From CAVTQY01 sp963736975 (GTDB lineage Bacteria > Pseudomonadota > Alphaproteobacteria > Acetobacterales > Acetobacteraceae), in NCBI GenBank assembly GCA_963736975.1, contig CAVTQY010000002.1, forward strand, positions 124,001 to 188,000: a stretch of DNA of 64,000 nucleotides, in the 5' to 3' direction. The notes under the pieces are model-generated. The model was not told the DNA's origin. It made no database searches and worked only from the letters and a program-made list of their open reading frames with translations. Position 1 is the first letter of the stretch. Every line of letters begins with the position of its first letter. Shown here in pieces: positions 46,580 through 54,501 of the stretch. The position numbers and the translations under genes were made by a program.

Positions 46580-47361
46580 GTGCTCAATACGCTGGCCTCC
46601 GATGCGATCGGCAATCCTTACCTCGAGGGCAATTTCGCCCCGGTCGAGACGGAGATTACCGCCATCGACCTGCCGGTCGACCTGCCGGTGACTTTCGACA
46701 GGGCTGCGGTCGGCAAAGGCTTTTCCGTTTGTCTGGAATCCCGAGCGCACGCCCCGCATCGGTCTCCAACGGCGACCTTGCCGGTCTGCGTTTGATAGAG
46801 GCGCCGTCCTGCTACGTCTTCCACGTAATGAACGCTTTCGATGAGGAAAGCGCGGTCGTGCTCGACGTCGTTCGCCATCCGCGCATGTTCGATCGGGAGC
46901 GACGTGGGCCCAGCGAAGGCGACTCTCAATTTGTGCGCTGGCGGATCGACCTGGCGAGCGGCCGGCTCAGCCAGTTTATGCTGGAGGAGCGCGGCTGCGA
47001 ATTTCCGCGGTTCAATGATGCTTTCGGTGGTCGGGCCTATCGGTATGGCTATACGGTTTCGGCAGGAAACGTTCAGGAGTTCGGTCCAACCTTCAAGCAC
47101 GATGTAACGACTGTGAGAACGGAAGTCCATGCCTATGGCTTCGGCCGGTCAGCGCTTGAACCCGTCTTCGTCGCCGGGGAGGGTGCGACTGCCGAGGACG
47201 ACGGCTGGGTGATGTCCTACGTCTATGATGCCGAGCGAAACGCCACGGACGTGGTGATCCTCGACGCGCAATGCTTCTCGGATCGCCCAGTGGCCACGAT
47301 CTCGTTGCCGCTGCGCGTGCCGTTTGGCTTCCACGGCAACTGGCTGCCGGATCCCGTCTGA
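46580..47361 (+). pseudogene. carotenoid oxygenase remnant with internal deletion
   Basis: Carotenoid cleavage oxygenases are about 480 residues with four iron-binding His. Here the N-terminus (NPYLEGNFAPVETEITAIDL) is followed almost at once by VTFDRAAVGKG, then in other frames FPFVWNPERTPRIG and IEAPSCYVFHVMNAF, and the C-terminal half to PFGFHGNWLPDP. Roughly 200 residues are missing between IDLPV and VTFDRAA, and at least two frameshifts occur. The early iron-ligand His are gone. Confidence 0.75.
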
Positions 47362-47402
47362 TCGTGCGCCCCTTCCAGCAGCCCTTTCTGCGAAAGGAGG
47401 TC

Positions 47403-47981
47403 ATGGGCGACTTCGGTACACGTTGCGCTACTTCATCGGCGACCTCGTTCCGATGATCGTGTTTCTTGGGACCTTTCTTGCCACCAGGAACATGCTGCCT
47501 GTCGTGGGTTTTGGGATCTCGAACATCGCGCTTGCCGTGGGACTTGGGATCTCGGTGAGCCTCGCATAGCTTACCTACGCATTGATCCGTCGGAGGCAAA
47601 TCGGCGCGCTGCAATGGGTCTCTCTTCGGCTGCTGGTGGTGTTCGGCGGCGCGACGCTCGTTGCCCACGATGCTCGCTTTATCATGTTCAAGCCCACGGT
47701 GGTCCATTTGATACTCGGCGCAGTGATGCTTGCGCCCGGGCTGGATGGAGCGCTACATCCAGTCGACGAACGCGACAGGGTTTCGCCCGATGCTGACCGC
47801 TTTCGGTTTCATCTTGGCCGGATTGATGTTCCTGACCGCCGTGGCGAATACAGTTGTGGTTGTTTTTGCCGATCCGGTTATTTGGGCGAAATTTAACCTG
47901 TTGTTCCCGCCGATATCGACGACCGGCCTGTTCCTGGTGCAGAACTCGCAGCCGTGGCGGGCTACCGGGTCGCGAAGGTAA
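47403..47981 (+). pseudogene. inner-membrane septation protein (IspZ/YciB-like) remnant
   Basis: ATG 47403 follows a strong AAAGGAGG site, but the frame then shifts to LRYFIGDLVPMIVFLGTFLA, hits an in-frame TAG at 47567-47569 where the family has Gln (SLA-stop-LTYALIRRRQIGAL), continues FIMFKPTVVHLILGAVML and shifts again to RPGWMERYIQ and ADPVIWAKFNLLFPPISTTG. IspZ/YciB family members are polytopic inner-membrane proteins. Three lesions indicate true decay. Confidence 0.75.
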
Positions 47982-48095
47982 GCGGCGGGTCGGCCTAAGC
48001 CGCGTCGCGGCAACAAAATGGGATTCGCGTGAAGGGTTCACACGGAGTGCCGCGGAGGATTACCCAGGACCTCGGGATCAAAGCAGGAGTTCACC

Positions 48096-49316
48096 GTGCC
48101 CGAGCAGCCCGAGGCCGTTATCCGAGGCCTCACTGAAACCGAAGCATTTCGCAGGGCCATTGCGGTACTTGCAAGCGAGCACGAGCGGACGGTTGAGGAC
48201 ATCATTCGGCTTACCCAGGTCGCGGCTCCGCCGTTCCAGGAGGCGGAGCGGGCGCGCACGTTTCTCGACTTGGCTCAGCAGCATGGGTTTGCCGAACTCG
48301 GCATGGACCCGATCGGCAACGTCATCGGCCTGCGGCGCGGCGCCGGTGAAGGACTCCTTTGCGTGGCGGCGCATCTGGATACGGTGTTCCCGCCCGGCAC
48401 CGACGTGACGGTGCGCCGTGAGGGAACCCGGCTGTTCGCCCCGGGCGTAGGCGACGATACGCGCAGCCTGGCCGTGCTGCTCGCCTGGGTGCGGGCCATG
48501 GATGCCGCCGCCATAAGGACGCGCAAGGACATCCTGCTCGTCGCAGATGTGGGTGAGGAGGGCGCCGGGGACCTGCGCGGCATGCGCCATCTGTTCCTGG
48601 AAGGCGCGTATCGCGACCGCATCGACGCCTTCATCACGGTGGACAGTCCCGAGATGAGCCGTATCGCCACGCGCGGCGTGGGATCGAAGCGCTACCGGGT
48701 CACCTTCCGCGGGCCGGGCGGGCACAGCTACGGCGCGTTCGGCTTGGTGAACCCCATGTATGCGATGGCGGATGCGGTACAGCGGCTCAGTCGCATCGAG
48801 GTGCCGGACAGACCGCGCACCACATACAGCGCCAGCGTCGCCGGCGGCGGCACTTCCATCAACGCGATCCCTGACCGCGTGTGGACGGAGTTCGATCTGC
48901 GCTCGGAATCAGCGGCGGAACTGGTGCGGCTCGAAACGAGCTTCCATGAGCTGGTCGCGGCCGCGACCGCAGCCGAAAACGCGGCCCGTTCGACCAGCAA
49001 CGGCAGCATCGCAACGGAGACAGCAAAAATTGGCGACCGTCCGGCTGGGCACACCGACGAGGACGCGGAGCTGCCTCAACTCGCGCGTGCGGCCCTGCGT
49101 GCGCACGGGTTCGATCCGCGCTTCGAGGCGTCTTCCACCGATGCGAATATCGCCATGAGTCTCGGCATCCCGGCGATCAAGATCGGCTCCGGCGGGACCG
49201 GCGGACGGGGTCATTCACTCGAAGAATGGATCGATGTCGAACCGGAAGCTTCGGTGCGCGGGATGGCAGCCGGACTCGCCACTGTGATCGCCGCCGCCGG
49301 GTTGCACGTGGACTGA
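48096..49316 (+). CDS. M20-family metallopeptidase
   Basis: A 406-residue zinc peptidase related to PepT-like tripeptidases. The first metal ligand is in VAAHLDTVFPPG, the acidic bridge in VGDDTRSLAVLLAW, the general-base Glu pair in VADVGEEGAGDLRG and the His-dimerisation region in GPGGHSYGAFGL; the last ligand His is in GGRGHSLEEWIDVE. GTG 48096 is the start. The substrate is not predicted. Confidence 0.88.
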   Translation: MPEQPEAVIRGLTETEAFRRAIAVLASEHERTVEDIIRLTQVAAPPFQEAERARTFLDLAQQHGFAELGMDPIGNVIGLRRGAGEGLLCVAAHLDTVFPPGTDVTVRREGTRLFAPGVGDDTRSLAVLLAWVRAMDAAAIRTRKDILLVADVGEEGAGDLRGMRHLFLEGAYRDRIDAFITVDSPEMSRIATRGVGSKRYRVTFRGPGGHSYGAFGLVNPMYAMADAVQRLSRIEVPDRPRTTYSASVAGGGTSINAIPDRVWTEFDLRSESAAELVRLETSFHELVAAATAAENAARSTSNGSIATETAKIGDRPAGHTDEDAELPQLARAALRAHGFDPRFEASSTDANIAMSLGIPAIKIGSGGTGGRGHSLEEWIDVEPEASVRGMAAGLATVIAAAGLHVD

Positions 49317-49545
49317 TCGCGCCCAGCGCGAAGTTGCTTCTTTCGTGCGCAACCGCCGATCTGTTCTGCACGAAGCGGATTCTTGTTGACGCGGGCGAAT
49401 CGGCATCGATATAGCTTAACACGCTCATGGAACTAATCCCCGCACGCATCGAGACTAACCGCCGTATTTCGCTGGTTGCCACTGCGCGCGAGAGGGAACG
49501 GTCCAAGTCATCGCGAATGAACTCGTGACCTTGGAGCGGTAATCG
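49317..49545. promoter_or_regulatory. intergenic region with a candidate promoter
   Basis: TTGACG (49386-49391) and TATAGC (49410-49415) are separated by 18 bases and could be a sigma-70-type promoter for the small gene at 49546. The rest shows nothing recognisable. Confidence 0.4.
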
Positions 49546-49761
49546 ATGCCCATCTTCGTCAGTCTTCTCGTCTGCATGTCGGCCCAGCCGGGCTACTGCC
49601 GGCAAGTCATTCCGACCAGCGAACCGTGCTCGAGCCTCGTTGCGTGCCAGATCGAGGGGATGGAGCAAGGGGCAGCCTGGGCAGACCAGCACCCCGGATG
49701 GCGTGTCGCGGCGGTGCGCTGCACGATGGGTCGTCCGCCGCCGCCGGAAGGAAGCATTTGA
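49546..49761 (+). CDS. small Cys-containing exported-like protein
   Basis: A 71-residue protein starting MPIFVSLLVCMSAQPGYCRQ with cysteines at four or more positions, a central CQIEGMEQGAAWADQHPGWR and a basic C-terminus. It resembles a group of small hypothetical proteins with conserved Cys and a WxxxHPxW core, function unknown. GGAG precedes the ATG. Confidence 0.6.
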   Translation: MPIFVSLLVCMSAQPGYCRQVIPTSEPCSSLVACQIEGMEQGAAWADQHPGWRVAAVRCTMGRPPPPEGSI

Positions 49762-49769
49762 ACGGAGAC

Positions 49770-49796
49770 TTGCATTCACCGAACGGATCGTATATG
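49770..49796 (+). promoter_or_regulatory. candidate promoter of the aromatic leader
   Basis: TTGCAT (49770-49775) and TATATG (49791-49796) are 15 bases apart. A start 7-10 bases downstream would fall at or near ATG 49806, as in leaderless trpL transcripts of Rhizobiales. The -35/-10 spacing is short, so this is tentative. Confidence 0.4.
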
Positions 49797-49805
49797 TGCG
49801 CCATT

Positions 49806-49868
49806 ATGCGAACGAATAGCGCTCCGCAGCGATTTTGGTACCGCTGGTATTACACACTGGCGGCCTAG
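49806..49868 (+). CDS. aromatic-rich leader peptide (putative attenuator)
   Basis: A 20-codon ORF, MRTNSAPQRFWYRWYYTLAA. Five of seven consecutive codons from residue 10 are aromatic (Phe, Trp, Tyr, Arg, Trp, Tyr, Tyr), far above chance. A stem GGCGGC (49859-49864) in the last codons can pair with GCCGCC (49895-49900), the 5' arm of the terminator at 49893, giving the classical attenuator switch. ATG 49794 is an in-frame alternative start. No trp, aro or phe gene follows, which is odd. Confidence 0.6.
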   Translation: MRTNSAPQRFWYRWYYTLAA

Positions 49869-49892
49869 GATCGCGTCACGCTCGCAACCCCG

Positions 49893-49919
49893 AAGCCGCC
49901 CCACCCGAGGCGGCTTTTT
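49893..49919 (+). terminator. intrinsic terminator of the attenuator
   Basis: The stem AAGCCGCC / GGCGGCTT (49893-49900 and 49909-49916) with loop CCACCCGA is followed by a T-run TTTTTCG TTTT. It is a strong Rho-independent terminator 24 bases after the leader stop and competes with an antiterminator pairing to 49859-49864. Confidence 0.8.
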
Positions 49920-49984
49920 CGTTTTCCACACCAGGATTCCGGACTGACGCCACGACTGGAGCGGCTAACCGCAAGGAGGCCGTT

Positions 49985-50149
49985 ATGCGTTTTTCCGAAT
50001 TCGACTTCGACGTGATCACGTCGCCGGAGGACGAGCCACCGCCCCGGCGCGCGCTGGCTCGGCCAAAACGCGACGATACAAGACGGTCGCCGGTGCGGCC
50101 CGAGGAGAGCGATCGCGGCGATCAGCCCGAGCGTGTTGCGCCCTCGTAG
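49985..50149 (+). CDS. small charged protein of unknown function
   Basis: A 54-residue protein, MRFSEFDFDVITSPEDEPPP then an Arg/Lys-rich tail, after a strong AAGGAGG site 6 bases from ATG. It is the first ORF after the attenuator terminator. Composition suggests a disordered protein; I recognise no family. Confidence 0.5.
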   Translation: MRFSEFDFDVITSPEDEPPPRRALARPKRDDTRRSPVRPEESDRGDQPERVAPS

Positions 50150-50192
50150 CAATATGGTTGTGGCGCCACGCCGTGACGGCTACACCGTGCGC

Positions 50193-50954
50193 ATGGACGA
50201 TCACGCCTTGCTCGCGCTCGCCGCCGCGCTGGCCTTCGAGGCCGGCAAGGCCATCCTCACCGTGCGTGCGCAGGGTTTCGACGTGCTGCGTAAAGAAGAT
50301 GCCTCGCCGGTGACCGCGGCGGATCATGCCGCCGAGGCGATCATCGTGCGCGGTCTGCGCGCCTCTTGCGACATCCCGGTGATTGCCGAGGAAGAAGTCG
50401 CCGGCGGGCGGGTGACGGCGCCGGCGGACCAGTTCTGGCTCGTCGATCCGCTCGACGGCACGCGGGAGTTCACCGCCGGGAACGACGAATTCGTCGTGAA
50501 TATCGGCCTCGTGCGCGACAGGCGTGCCTATCTCGGCATCGTCGCTGTGCCGGCTCTCCGTGAGCTGTTCGGCGGCATCGTCGGACAGGGGGCATGGAAA
50601 CGCACCGACGCGGGCGAGCGGCCGATCCAAGCGCGCATGCCGCCGCCCGAGGGCCTGACCGTGCTGGCCAGCCGTTACCATGGCAACCAAACGCGCCTCG
50701 ACAGCTTCCTGCAGGGCCGCAAGGTCGCCTCGGTGACGAATTTCGGTTCGGCGGTGAAATTCTGCCGCCTCGCGGAGGGCGTGGCTGATCTCTATCCGCG
50801 CTTCGGCCGGACGATGGAATGGGATACTGGTGCACCGCAGGCGTTGCTGGAAGCGGCCGGCGGCACTGTCCGAACGCTGGAGGGCGAGCCGCTGATGTAC
50901 GGCAAGCCGGGTTGGGAAAACCCGCATTTCGTCTGCACCGGCCGCCTGGCGTAA
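50193..50954 (+). CDS. cysQ: 3'(2'),5'-bisphosphate nucleotidase
   Basis: A 253-residue inositol monophosphatase-fold enzyme that recycles PAP from sulfur assimilation. The metal motifs are in IAEEEVAG, FWLVDPLDGTREFTAGNDEF (CysQ-type DGTREF), and the late WDTGAPQALLEAAGG. ATG 50193 (MDDHALLALAAALAFEAG) fits the family start; ATG 50154 would add 13 residues. PAP recycling fits the PAPS-dependent sulfotransferases at 51.9-56.4 kb. Confidence 0.88.
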   Translation: MDDHALLALAAALAFEAGKAILTVRAQGFDVLRKEDASPVTAADHAAEAIIVRGLRASCDIPVIAEEEVAGGRVTAPADQFWLVDPLDGTREFTAGNDEFVVNIGLVRDRRAYLGIVAVPALRELFGGIVGQGAWKRTDAGERPIQARMPPPEGLTVLASRYHGNQTRLDSFLQGRKVASVTNFGSAVKFCRLAEGVADLYPRFGRTMEWDTGAPQALLEAAGGTVRTLEGEPLMYGKPGWENPHFVCTGRLA

Positions 50955-50990
50955 CCCAGCTCAGCCGGTGCAACGAAATGTTCGAGCAGG

Positions 50991-51782
50991 CTATTTTCTC
51001 GGTTGCTTGCAGCGGCGGCGGGCAATGCCCAGCGCCCCGAGGCCGGCTCCGAGCAAAGTGAGAGTTGCCGGTTCCGGCACGTGCTGCTTGCCGGTGGTGC
51101 CGGTAAAGATGTAAGCGAGCACCCCTTCTTCGGTGCCGCTGTGGTTGTCGTATGTTGATTCCGTCCATCCCTGCGGATTGAGCCCTTCCCAGCCGACGAA
51201 CGCGCCCTGTTGGTTCCCGCCGTCCTGGGTGTTGTCAGGGCTGAAGTCCGAGGCGATGGGGTTACCGTTCAGCGTGGCCGCGAAATGAACATCGAAATTG
51301 CCGACCTGAGCGCAATACCCGCTGCCCACGCCCGATGTCTGACACGTGGTGTTCGTGGCCGTATGGCCGTACAAGTCATCGAAGTCGTAGGTAAACAGGC
51401 TGAGCGGATTGGGCGGCCCGTAAGCATAGCCCTGTCCCCAGACGATATCCAGGACGGTATGCGACGGGATGTCTGGCAGGCTTAGCGTCTGCACGAGACC
51501 GTTCACGCGCCCCTGATAGCCGGTCGCGATGATGCTGGCATTCATGAACGGCGAGTTGGTCGGATTCACGATAAACAGGCTCGGGGTGTCGTATTCTCCG
51601 TAATTGTTCCCGAACGTGTTAACTGTGTAGCCCGTTCCAAAGCTGCAATCAGCAATGTTGTTCCCGCATTCGGCATCGTAGGAGCCGTAGATTGACGCCA
51701 CCTTGACCGTTCCTGCCTGAGCTCCCGAGCCGAGCAGCAGGAGCGCTGCGACGGCCGTGGATGCCAGAAGTTCCGCTTTCAT
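50991..51782 (-). CDS. PEP-CTERM secreted protein
   Basis: A 263-residue exported protein with a signal peptide (STAVAALLLLGSGAQAG), a beta-rich middle, and a C-terminal VPEPATLTLLGAGLGALGIA followed by RRRCKQ, the PEP-CTERM sorting signal. These are trimmed and displayed in exopolysaccharide by exosortase (EpsH), which is not in this window. ATG 51782 follows GAGGAGA. Confidence 0.85.
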   Translation of the reverse strand: MKAELLASTAVAALLLLGSGAQAGTVKVASIYGSYDAECGNNIADCSFGTGYTVNTFGNNYGEYDTPSLFIVNPTNSPFMNASIIATGYQGRVNGLVQTLSLPDIPSHTVLDIVWGQGYAYGPPNPLSLFTYDFDDLYGHTATNTTCQTSGVGSGYCAQVGNFDVHFAATLNGNPIASDFSPDNTQDGGNQQGAFVGWEGLNPQGWTESTYDNHSGTEEGVLAYIFTGTTGKQHVPEPATLTLLGAGLGALGIARRRCKQPRK

Positions 51783-51900
51783 GCTAAATCTCCTCACGCA
51801 AAGGATTACTGATACCGTAATAATTCCATAACCTTGAGTTCGCCGTCAACTTGTTATTATCCTAGAACAGAAAAATTATCCGCTACCTACGGTTGAACCA

Positions 51901-53866
51901 TTGTCAGACGGCCGCTCAGCCCAGCCCCACGGTATCGCCCGCTCCCCCGCACCCCCGGGCATAGCGCGTCTGTTTCAACAGGCAGCCGAATTGCACCAAC
52001 GCGGGCGTCTGGCCGAGGCGGCCGAACAATGCGCGATCCTGCTGCGCACCCATCCCTCCCATGCGCCGGCACTCCAGCTCCTCGGGCTTGTCCATGCTCG
52101 CCAGGGGAAGCTCGAGAGCGCGATCCGCCTGCTGGAGCAAGCGTTGCAACACGCTCCCCGCTCACCTGATATCCGCAACAACCTTGGCATGGTGCTTCAG
52201 GCCGCGCAGCGCCCCGCGGAGGCGGTCATCCAGTTCGAGCAGGCGCTCGCCCTCAACCCGAACTACGCCATCGCGCTCAACAACCTGGGCAACGCATTGC
52301 ATGCCCTTGGCCGCCGCACCGAAGCGGTCGCCCGGTATCGCCGCGTCTTGGAAATCGATCCGCATTATGCAGCCGCCTGCAATAATCTCGGCACCACACT
52401 CCTGCAGGAAAATCACCCGGAGGAGGCGATCGCCCAGTTCCGGCGCGCTCTGGAGCTGCGCCCGGCCTTCGCCGAAGCGCGGATGAACCTCGGCAATGCA
52501 CTTGCCGGTTTAGAGAAACATCGAGAGGCGGTCGCGCATTTCCGGCAGGCCCTGATCGCGCTGTCCGGGAGCCCCGAACTGCATCTTGCGCTCGGGCGCG
52601 CCCTGCAAGCGCTCGATGAGCATCGGGAGGCCATTCAACATTATCGCGCGGCAGTCAGCGCGCGGCCCGACCTCGCCGAAGGCCATGCAAGCCTGGGCAC
52701 CGCGCTCCAGGAAATCGGGGAAATGGAGGAGGCGGGAAGGTGCTTCGATACGGCCGCTTCATTGGAGCCCGCACGGCCGATCCATTTTCTGAACCTGACT
52801 GCCAACCGGATGATGCGCCCGGGCGACGAATCCCTCACCGCGCTGCTGGAAGCGGCCAAGAACATCACATCGCTCACGACGGAGGAACAGAGCATCCTGC
52901 ATTTCGCGCTCGCCAAGGCGCTCGCCGATATCGGTGAGCATGCGTGCGGGTTCGATCACCTACTGCAAGCCAACGCCCTCCATCGCAGCCTGATCCGCTA
53001 TGACGAAGCGGATCGGATCGGGCTTATGGACCGCATCCGCGCCGTGTTCACCGCGGGCGTGATCGAGGCCAGACAGACAGTGGGCCCGCTATCCGAAGCC
53101 CCCGTATTCATCATCGGCATGCCGCGCTCCGGCAGCACATTGATCGAGCAGATCCTGGCCGCGCATCCCAATGTATTCGCCGCCGGCGAGCTGATGGCGT
53201 TCCGGGATGCGCTGAGGGAGCTCGGCCCAATGACCTTTCCGGAGGACGTCCCCGCGCTCGCGGATCAGCAGATCAGCGAACTCGCGAGAACTGTACCTCG
53301 CATCGATTGGTGAACGCGCTGCCCGCCACGTCGCCCGGACCGGATCGCGCGAGGAGATCACCAGGGTTACCGACAAGATGCCGGCGAATTTCCGCTACGC
53401 CGGATTGATCCGGATGGCCTTACCGAGGGCGAGGATCATTCATGCCTGTCGCGATCCGGTCGATACCTGCCTGTCCTGTTTTGCCATCCGGTTCGAGCGG
53501 CAGCCCTTCGCATTCAATCTTGGTGAACTCGGCCGGTATTACCGTGCCTACAAGCAGCTCATGCAGCACTGGCGCGAGGTGCTGCCGCCGGAAACCATGC
53601 TTGAAGTGCAATACGAATCCCTGGTGCAAGACTTCGCAGCCGAAGCCCGCCGCATCGTGACCTGGTGCGGTCTGGAATGGAATGATGCCTGTCTGCACTT
53701 CCATCAGGCGCAGCGGCCGGTACGAACCGCGAGCGTCGTCCAGGTGCGCCAGCCCTTGTACCGCAGCTCGATCGGCCGCTGGCGACCGGATTCGGCCACG
53801 CTTCGCCCGTTGCTGGAGCCGCTCGGCCTGGCTGCGGCCGCCGGCAGCCACGAGCGGGAAGGATGA
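51901..53866 (+). pseudogene. TPR-repeat sulfotransferase 1, split by a frameshift
   Basis: About 653 residues after joining. The N-terminal half has at least seven TPR repeats (LQLLGLVHARQGKLESAI, LNNLGNALHALGRRTEAV and so on). The sulfotransferase domain has the PAPS 5'-phosphosulfate loop FIIGMPRSGSTLIEQIL and, after the frame break near 53293, DKMPANFRYAGLI and ACRDPVDTCLSCFA. One extra A restores SELARLYLASIGERAARH. The start is TTG 51901, as no ATG exists upstream. Confidence 0.8.
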
Positions 53867-54501
53867 CCGGCATGCCGGATTTCTCCGTCGCCACGTTCAC
53901 GCATCTGTTCCCGACCCCGTTCATGGCCTTCGTCTGGCCGGACGGCGCTGAGCTCAATCACGAGCTCCAGAGCCGCATCCTCACGCACGCCGCACAAACA
54001 CCCGGCGCCAGCAAGACGAATGTCGGCGGCTGGCATTCCGAGAGTGGCCAGCTCGACTTCTGCGGTGCGGCGGGCCGGCGGCTGGTACGACACATGTACG
54101 AAATGGCCGACGAGGCGACGCGCCGAACATTGACCGAGCATGGAGAGGCGCCGCGGCCGGTGCGCTGGACCCTGCACGCCTGGGCCAATGTCAACGGCCC
54201 AGGCGGCTTCAACCAGGTGCACACCCATCCGGGAGCGACCTGGTCCGGTACCTATTACGTCGATCCCGGCGACCCGCCGGGCGACTTGCCGGGGAGTACA
54301 CCCCTGCATTTCTTCGATCCCTGTCAGGGACGCGCCAACACCTTCCTGCCACCGCTTGCGCCGTCAAGCTACCTCGTCCGCCCGGAGCCCGGGTTGATGG
54401 TACTCTTCCCCAGCTATCTGCCGCATATGGTGTTTCCGCACCGGGGCAGCCGGCCACGCATTTCCATCGCATTCAACCTTCGCAGGGAGCCGTTCCCGTG
54501 A
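53863..54501 (+). CDS. putative 2-oxoglutarate/Fe(II) oxygenase
   Basis: A 212-residue protein of the TIGR02466 / PF13759-type oxygenase family. The iron ligands are suggested by VHTHPGATWSGTYYVD (HxH) and a late His in LPHMVFPHRG, with a following Arg for 2-oxoglutarate in PRISIAFN. It overlaps the sulfotransferase 1 stop and the start of sulfotransferase 2, so the three form a coupled cassette. Confidence 0.8.
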   Translation: MTGMPDFSVATFTHLFPTPFMAFVWPDGAELNHELQSRILTHAAQTPGASKTNVGGWHSESGQLDFCGAAGRRLVRHMYEMADEATRRTLTEHGEAPRPVRWTLHAWANVNGPGGFNQVHTHPGATWSGTYYVDPGDPPGDLPGSTPLHFFDPCQGRANTFLPPLAPSSYLVRPEPGLMVLFPSYLPHMVFPHRGSRPRISIAFNLRREPFP

